61,078 nt of DNA from Silanimonas sp. GTDB lineage: Bacteria; Pseudomonadota; Gammaproteobacteria; Xanthomonadales; Xanthomonadaceae. The stretch lies in the NCBI GenBank assembly GCA_026005095.1, contig BPKK01000015.1:1-61078 (forward strand), in the 5' to 3' direction. The stretch's first letter is position 1. Every line of letters begins with the position of its first letter. This document shows positions 56,850 to 61,078 of this stretch, one piece after another. Both the position numbers and the translations under genes were made by a program. The notes beneath the pieces were generated by a model. That model was not told where the DNA came from. It searched no databases and saw only the letters and a list, made by a program, of their open reading frames with translations.

Positions 56850-57473
56850 TCAGGGGTAGAGCATCCGCTTCGTCCAGCGCCCCTCGATGCGGGCGTAGCG
56901 CTGGCGCTCGTGCAGGCGGAACTTCGCGCCATACCAGAACTCGATCATCTCCGGCACCACGCGGAAACCCGACCAGTGCGGCGGCCGCGGCACCGGCTGG
57001 CCCTCGAACTTCGCGCTGAACTCGGCGATGCGCCGCTCGAGGGTCGCGCGCGAATCGAGCGTCTGCGACTGCAGCGAGGCCCAGGCGCCGATCTGGCTCT
57101 CGCGCGGGCGGCTGGCGAAATAGGCATCGGCCTCGGCGGCCGTCACCGGCTCCACCGTGCCTTCCACCTTCACCTGCACCTGCTCGCGCAGGGTCTTCCA
57201 CAGGAACAGCAGCGCGGCCTGCGGATTGGCGGCGAGCTGCCGGCCCTTGCGTGAGTCGAAGTTGGTGTAGAACACGAAGCCCTGCTCGTCCACGTGCTTC
57301 AGCAGCACCGTGCGGGCGGAGGGGCGGCCGCGGGCATCGGCGGTGGCCACGGTCATGGCCGTGGGCTCCGGGTCGCCGGCGGCCGTGGCCTCGGCCAGCA
57401 GGGTGCGGAAGGTGGCGATGGCCTCGGCCAGCAGCGGGTCGGGGGCAGCGGTGTCGGTGGGGTGTTCGCTCAC
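56850..57473 (-). CDS. pdxH: Pyridoxamine 5'-phosphate oxidase
   Basis: 207-residue FMN enzyme making pyridoxal 5'-phosphate. Conserved segments: [43 protein letters not shown], and [16 protein letters not shown] near the C-terminus, which ends RWTKRMLYP as in the family. The likely start is a GTG at 57473 (VSEHPTDT), as no ATG begins near the conserved region; longer upstream frame is dubious. Divergent from the kinase gene by about 85 bp. Confidence 0.95.
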   Translation of the reverse strand: MSEHPTDTAAPDPLLAEAIATFRTLLAEATAAGDPEPTAMTVATADARGRPSARTVLLKHVDEQGFVFYTNFDSRKGRQLAANPQAALLFLWKTLREQVQVKVEGTVEPVTAAEADAYFASRPRESQIGAWASLQSQTLDSRATLERRIAEFSAKFEGQPVPRPPHWSGFRVVPEMIEFWYGAKFRLHERQRYARIEGRWTKRMLYP

Positions 57474-57557
57474 GTCGGGGCACTCGGGCTTGGGGCGGGA
57501 CACGCTATTCTCGCCGCCCCCGCGCCCCGGGCGCATGATCCCGCTCAAGACCGTCCG

Positions 57558-58367
57558 ATGGCCGTGCTAAAACCTCGGGGAACTGGCTATCCCGCCGGGT
57601 TCGTGGCGGCGGTGCTGGGGCGCGCCCTCGCCCTGCCGGGACCGTGCCGGGTGTTCGGCCTCACTGGATTGCAGGGTACGGGCAAGTCCACGCTTGCCGC
57701 CCAAGTGGCGGCCCTGGCCAGTGAGCGCGGCCTGCGCGCGGTGGTGCTGTCGATCGACGATGTCTACCTCGATCAGCCGCAGCGCCAGCGCCTCGGCCGC
57801 GAGGTGCATCCCCTGCTCGCCACCCGCGGGGCGCCCGGCTCGCACGACATCGCGCTGGGCCTTGCCACCCTCGATGCCCTGCGCGAGGGCCGGGCGCGGC
57901 TGCCGGCCTTCGACAAGCTCGCCGACCGCCGCCTGCCGGAGTCGGCCTGGGATCGGGTAGAGGGCGTGCCCGACCTGGTGCTGTTCGAGGGCTGGTTCCA
58001 CAAGGTGCCGCCGCAGACCGAGGCCGAGCTCGCCCGGCCGCTCAATGCGCTGGAGCGCGAGGAGGACCCCGAGGGCACCTGGCGGCGCTGGTGCAATGCC
58101 GCCCTCCCGGCCTATGCGCCGCTGTGGGCGCGGCTCGATCATCTGCTCTTCCTGCGCGGGCCGGGTTTCGAGGTGGTGCCGGGCTGGCGCTGGCAGCAGG
58201 AGCAGACCCTGGCCGCCGCCAATCCGGGACGCCGTGCCATGAGCCGCAGCGAGGTGGAGCGCTTCGTGCAGTTCTTCGAGCGGGTCTCGCGGCAGGCCCT
58301 GGCCACCCTGCCCGGCATCGCCGACGAGACCATCGCGCTCGACGCCGGGCGGCGCGTGCTCGGCTGA
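57558..58367 (+). CDS. P-loop kinase, D-glycerate 3-kinase-like
   Basis: 269-residue kinase of the uridine kinase/glycerate kinase group. [18 protein letters not shown] is Walker [18 protein letters not shown] the Walker B and the typical segment; [32 protein letters not shown] and [14 protein letters not shown] match the yeast YGR205w/plant D-glycerate 3-kinase family. It lies divergent from pdxH. Reaction is inferred from family. Confidence 0.82.
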   Translation: MAVLKPRGTGYPAGFVAAVLGRALALPGPCRVFGLTGLQGTGKSTLAAQVAALASERGLRAVVLSIDDVYLDQPQRQRLGREVHPLLATRGAPGSHDIALGLATLDALREGRARLPAFDKLADRRLPESAWDRVEGVPDLVLFEGWFHKVPPQTEAELARPLNALEREEDPEGTWRRWCNAALPAYAPLWARLDHLLFLRGPGFEVVPGWRWQQEQTLAAANPGRRAMSRSEVERFVQFFERVSRQALATLPGIADETIALDAGRRVLG

Positions 58368-58396
58368 ACCCGTCGGCCGCGCCCCGCGCCGGGCCT

Positions 58397-59416
58397 TCAG
58401 CCCAGTGCCGCCCGCCCCGCGCTGGCCAGCAGGTCCACCATCCGCCCGGCCTCCGCGGCACGGGCGTTGCTGGCATTGCCCTGTTCGGCGCGCCGGGCCA
58501 CCCCTTGCGCGATGGCGGCGAGGCGAAAATAGCTGAAGGCGAGCACGAAGCCCCAGTCCTGCGGAAGCGCCTGCCCGGTGCGTGCGGCATAGCGCTCCAG
58601 CAGTTCGGCCTCCGAGGGGAGGCCGAGCGCAGTGCGGTCGAGGCCGGCCAGGCCCGGCAGGGCGGGATTGCGCGGCAGGCGCAGGGCCATGGCGAGATAG
58701 CCGAGGTCGGCCAGCGGGTGGCCGAGGGTGGCGAGTTCCCAGTCCATCACCGCCAGCACCTCTGGGCCGTCTTTCGCCCACATCAGGTTGTCGAGGCGGA
58801 AGTCGCCGTGCACCAGGGCCACGCGGCCATCGTCGGGGGGGCAGCGGCGCGGCAGTTCGGCGATCAGCGCGTCCATGGCGGCGATAGCGCGGGTACGGCT
58901 CTGCGCGTACTGCTCGCTCCAGCGGGCGATCTGGCGGGCAAAGTAGTTGCCGGGCTTGCCGAAATCGGCGAGTCCGGCAGCGGCCACGTCGATGCCGTGG
59001 ATGGCGGCGAGTGTGTCGATGAGCGCGTGGTAATGCGCGCTGCGCTGTTCGTGAGCGTGCCGGGGCAGCGATGGGTCCCACTCGACGCGGCCGTCGACGA
59101 AGGCCATCACGTAGAACATCGAGCCGATCACCGCTTCGTCGGTGCACAGCCAGAGCGGCCGCGCCACCGGCACCCGGCCCTGCAGGGCCGTGAGCACGCG
59201 GAACTCGCGGTCCACGGCATGGGCCGAGGCGAGCAGGGCGCCCGGCGGCTTGCGGCGCAGCACATAGGTGCCGGAGGCGGCATCGAGGCGGTAGGTGGGG
59301 TTGCTCTGGCCGCCCTCGAACTTCGTGGCCCTGAGTGGACCGCGAAAGCCGGGCAGGTGGGCCTCCAGCGCCGCGGCGAGAGCGGCCTCGTCCAGCGCGA
59401 AACGCTCGCCGCTCAT
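58397..59416 (-). CDS. APH-type phosphotransferase (ACAD11 kinase domain-like)
   Basis: 339-residue aminoglycoside-phosphotransferase-fold protein. Nucleotide loop [13 protein letters not shown]; catalytic [12 protein letters not shown]; and metal Asp in [17 protein letters not shown]. These are the features of the N-terminal kinase domain of eukaryotic ACAD10/11 and of bacterial LvaA, which phosphorylate 4-hydroxyacyl-CoA. ATGA overlap with the acyl-CoA dehydrogenase gene fits a joint pathway. Confidence 0.87.
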   Translation of the reverse strand: MSGERFALDEAALAAALEAHLPGFRGPLRATKFEGGQSNPTYRLDAASGTYVLRRKPPGALLASAHAVDREFRVLTALQGRVPVARPLWLCTDEAVIGSMFYVMAFVDGRVEWDPSLPRHAHEQRSAHYHALIDTLAAIHGIDVAAAGLADFGKPGNYFARQIARWSEQYAQSRTRAIAAMDALIAELPRRCPPDDGRVALVHGDFRLDNLMWAKDGPEVLAVMDWELATLGHPLADLGYLAMALRLPRNPALPGLAGLDRTALGLPSEAELLERYAARTGQALPQDWGFVLAFSYFRLAAIAQGVARRAEQGNASNARAAEAGRMVDLLASAGRAALG

Positions 59417-60624
59417 GCGCCCGGGCCCTTCAGCATGCCCTTGGCCAGCGCGACGAGATGCACCTCGTCTGGGCCGTCGGCGAGGCGCAGGCAGCGCGCG
59501 CCGGTGTAGGCCGCCGAGAGGAAGGGGTCGGCGAGGCCGGCGGCGCCATGCACCTGGATGGCGCGGTCGATGACGGCGCAGGCCATGCGCGGGGCCACGA
59601 TTTTGATCATGCCGATGGCGTCCTTCGCGCCCTTGTTGCCCTTGGCGTCGAGCTGGGCAGCGGCGTCGAGCGTGAGCAGGCGGGCCTGCTCGATCTCGCA
59701 GCGCGAGAGCGCGATCGCTTCCTGCACCATGCCCTGCGCGCCCAGCGGTTTTCCGAAGGCGATGCGGTGTTGCGCCCGCGCCACCATCATCTCCAGCGCC
59801 CGCTGCGCCATGCCGATCAGGCGCATGCAGTGGTGGATGCGGCCGGGGCCGAGGCGGGCCTGCGCCAGCGCAAAGCCTTGGCCCTCGCCGCCGACCCGGT
59901 TTTCCTCTGGCACGCGCACGTCGCGGAACTCGAGCTCGACATGGCCGCCCGGTGCGTCGTCGAAGCCGAAGGCCTGCAGCGGCCGCACCACGCGCAGGCC
60001 CGGTGTGTCCATCGGTACCAGTACCATGGTGTGGCGCGCGTGTGGCGCGGCCTCCGGCGTGGTAACACCCATGACGATGAGGACCTTGCAGCGCGGGTCG
60101 CCGGCGCCGGTGATCCACCACTTGCGGCCCTCGAGCACATACTGTCCGCCCTCGCGGCGGATGGGCAGCGCGATATTGGTGGCATCGGACGAGGCCACCT
60201 CCGGCTCGGTCATGGCGAAGGCCGAGCGGATCTCGCCGCGCAGCAGCGGCGCGAGCCAGCGCGCCTTCTGTTCCGGGGTGCCGAAGTGCGCCAGCAGCTC
60301 CATGTTGCCGGTGTCGGGCGCATTGCAGTTGAACACCTCGCTGGCCCAGGGCACACGGCCCATGCGCTCGGCAAGCGGGGCGTAGTCGAGGTTGGAGAGG
60401 CCGGCGCCGTGCATGGCATCGGGCAGGAACAGGTTCCACAGGCCGGCCGCCCGGGCCTCTGCCTTCAGCGCCTCGATGCGCGGGCAAACCGTCCAGCGCG
60501 TGGCCGGGTCCTGCTGCCAGGCATGCACCTCGGCCTCGGCCGGCAGTACGCGTTCGGCCATGAAGGCGGCGAGCCGTGCGTCGAGCGCGCGGGCGTGGTC
60601 GGAGAAGGGAAACAGCGGGCTCAT
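59413..60624 (-). CDS. Acyl-CoA dehydrogenase, ACAD10/11-like
   Basis: 403-residue FAD acyl-CoA dehydrogenase. [17 protein letters not shown] carries the flavin-binding signature; [36 protein letters not shown] in part, and [34 protein letters not shown] are ACAD10/11-type. Neighbouring APH kinase supports that group. Start ATG 60624. Electrons probably go to EtfBA (46-47.5 kb). It is 10 nt downstream of the phosphatase-like gene. Confidence 0.93.
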   Translation of the reverse strand: MSPLFPFSDHARALDARLAAFMAERVLPAEAEVHAWQQDPATRWTVCPRIEALKAEARAAGLWNLFLPDAMHGAGLSNLDYAPLAERMGRVPWASEVFNCNAPDTGNMELLAHFGTPEQKARWLAPLLRGEIRSAFAMTEPEVASSDATNIALPIRREGGQYVLEGRKWWITGAGDPRCKVLIVMGVTTPEAAPHARHTMVLVPMDTPGLRVVRPLQAFGFDDAPGGHVELEFRDVRVPEENRVGGEGQGFALAQARLGPGRIHHCMRLIGMAQRALEMMVARAQHRIAFGKPLGAQGMVQEAIALSRCEIEQARLLTLDAAAQLDAKGNKGAKDAIGMIKIVAPRMACAVIDRAIQVHGAAGLADPFLSAAYTGARCLRLADGPDEVHLVALAKGMLKGPGA

Positions 60625-60634
60625 CGGTGGGCCT

Positions 60635-61078
60635 TCAGAAATGCGTCCACAGCCGGCGGTCGTGGGCAAGGTGCGGCAGGGTGTTGAAGCTGCCGAAGCG
60701 CAGCCGGTCGGGCCCGGCACTGAACTCGTTGATCGAGGCGTTGCGGATGGCGAGGTTGAGGTCCACGGCGCGGCGCGCCGGCACCTCGAGGGCCTGCTGC
60801 GCGAGCCGGGCGATCACCCCGCCCGAACTGACTACGAGGGTGGCGCCTTCGCGTGCGGCCTTGGCAGCGGCGGCTCCGGCCCGGGCCACGCGCTCACCGA
60901 AGGTCTCCCAGCGCTCGGGCACGGCCTCGAGTTCATCGTTCGCCCAGGCGAGGATCGCTGCATGCAGCATCGGGGCGAGGATGGTCGGGTCTTGCGAGCT
61001 GGCGCGGGCGCGCATGCCGGCATCGGCCCGCTCGAGGAGGAAGGCACGGATCACCGCGCCATGGTCGAACTCGTCGAG
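60635..61078 (-). CDS. Histidine-phosphatase-family protein, 5' end missing
   Basis: The frame is open to the window's end, so the N-terminus with the RHG motif is not seen; the last 147 residues are. They show LDEFDH near the edge, [15 protein letters not shown], and [12 protein letters not shown], where classical members have SHGG. The missing His suggests either a divergent subgroup or an inactive one. First visible gene of the operon with the acyl-CoA dehydrogenase and the kinase. Confidence 0.75.
   Translation of the reverse strand, partial: LDEFDHGAVIRAFLLERADAGMRARASSQDPTILAPMLHAAILAWANDELEAVPERWETFGERVARAGAAAAKAAREGATLVVSSGGVIARLAQQALEVPARRAVDLNLAIRNASINEFSAGPDRLRFGSFNTLPHLAHDRRLWTHF

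Overview
This is a 61-kb chromosomal window from a high-G+C gammaproteobacterium, most likely of the Xanthomonadales/Lysobacterales (Xanthomonadaceae-like). I infer this from gene content and order: a PilL/ChpA-type twitching chemotaxis cluster, rsmE-bioA, nudE-cysQ-mazG, aroK-aroB, hemE, and a surface-glycan locus flanked by 3-oxoacid CoA-transferase subunits, galE, etfBA and a bifunctional xanB/manC-type enzyme, an arrangement resembling the xanthomonad LPS locus. No rRNA, tRNA or CRISPR array was seen.

Layout. 1-5.4 kb: the 3' part of a CheA/PilL hybrid kinase with a long Ala/Glu/Arg/Leu repeat, a catalytically degenerate CheB-like protein and a CheW-like protein. 5.4-10.7 kb: rsmE-bioA (minus) diverging from nudE-cysQ-mazG-Mpo1-like (plus), then a DUF486 membrane protein. 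10.8-14.3 kb: a two-component pair, an isoaspartyl peptidase and a small coiled protein. 14.6-19.1 kb: a MEST-like alpha/beta hydrolase, prfC, an M23 peptidase and a beta-propeller lipoprotein. 19.2-25.1 kb: a frameshifted MASE1-GGDEF-EAL gene, a TonB-dependent receptor whose terminator hairpin was split by an IS3-family element, and that element, whose orfB is broken. 25.2-31.4 kb: a frameshifted alkaline phosphatase, a frameshifted propeller-GGDEF sensor, sdaA and a glutaredoxin-like gene. 31.5-38.4 kb: a YceI-cytochrome b561-YceI operon, a large propeller-type hybrid histidine kinase, and a WGR protein coupled to hemE.

38.4-43.3 kb is the most unusual part: an integron-integrase remnant, an IS1478-like IS5-family element with a perfect TTAG duplication, and then an AT-richer operon of five genes, each joined to the next by a 4-nt ATGA overlap. 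They encode an unknown lipoprotein, a GT-C-like polytopic membrane protein, a dolichol-phosphate-mannose-synthase-like GT2, a DUF2304 protein and an ArnE/EmrE-like protein. I read this as a lipid-linked sugar module that modifies a surface glycan. It abuts genes for CoA transferase, GalE, ETF and XanB.

49.1-61 kb: cysD-gtrA-cysNC with a GtrA-family membrane protein inserted in the sulfate-activation operon, an FAD-linked oxidase, the remnant of a GGDEF gene with its middle deleted, aroKB, an SDR protein, pdxH, a glycerate-kinase-like gene, and an operon of a phosphatase, an acyl-CoA dehydrogenase and an APH-type kinase that mirrors the ACAD10/11 domain set.

Three genes between 20.6 and 27.8 kb, and the integrase remnant, are interrupted by apparent single-base changes in C/G runs. 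They may be true pseudogenes, phase-variable genes or base-calling errors; read data would decide.
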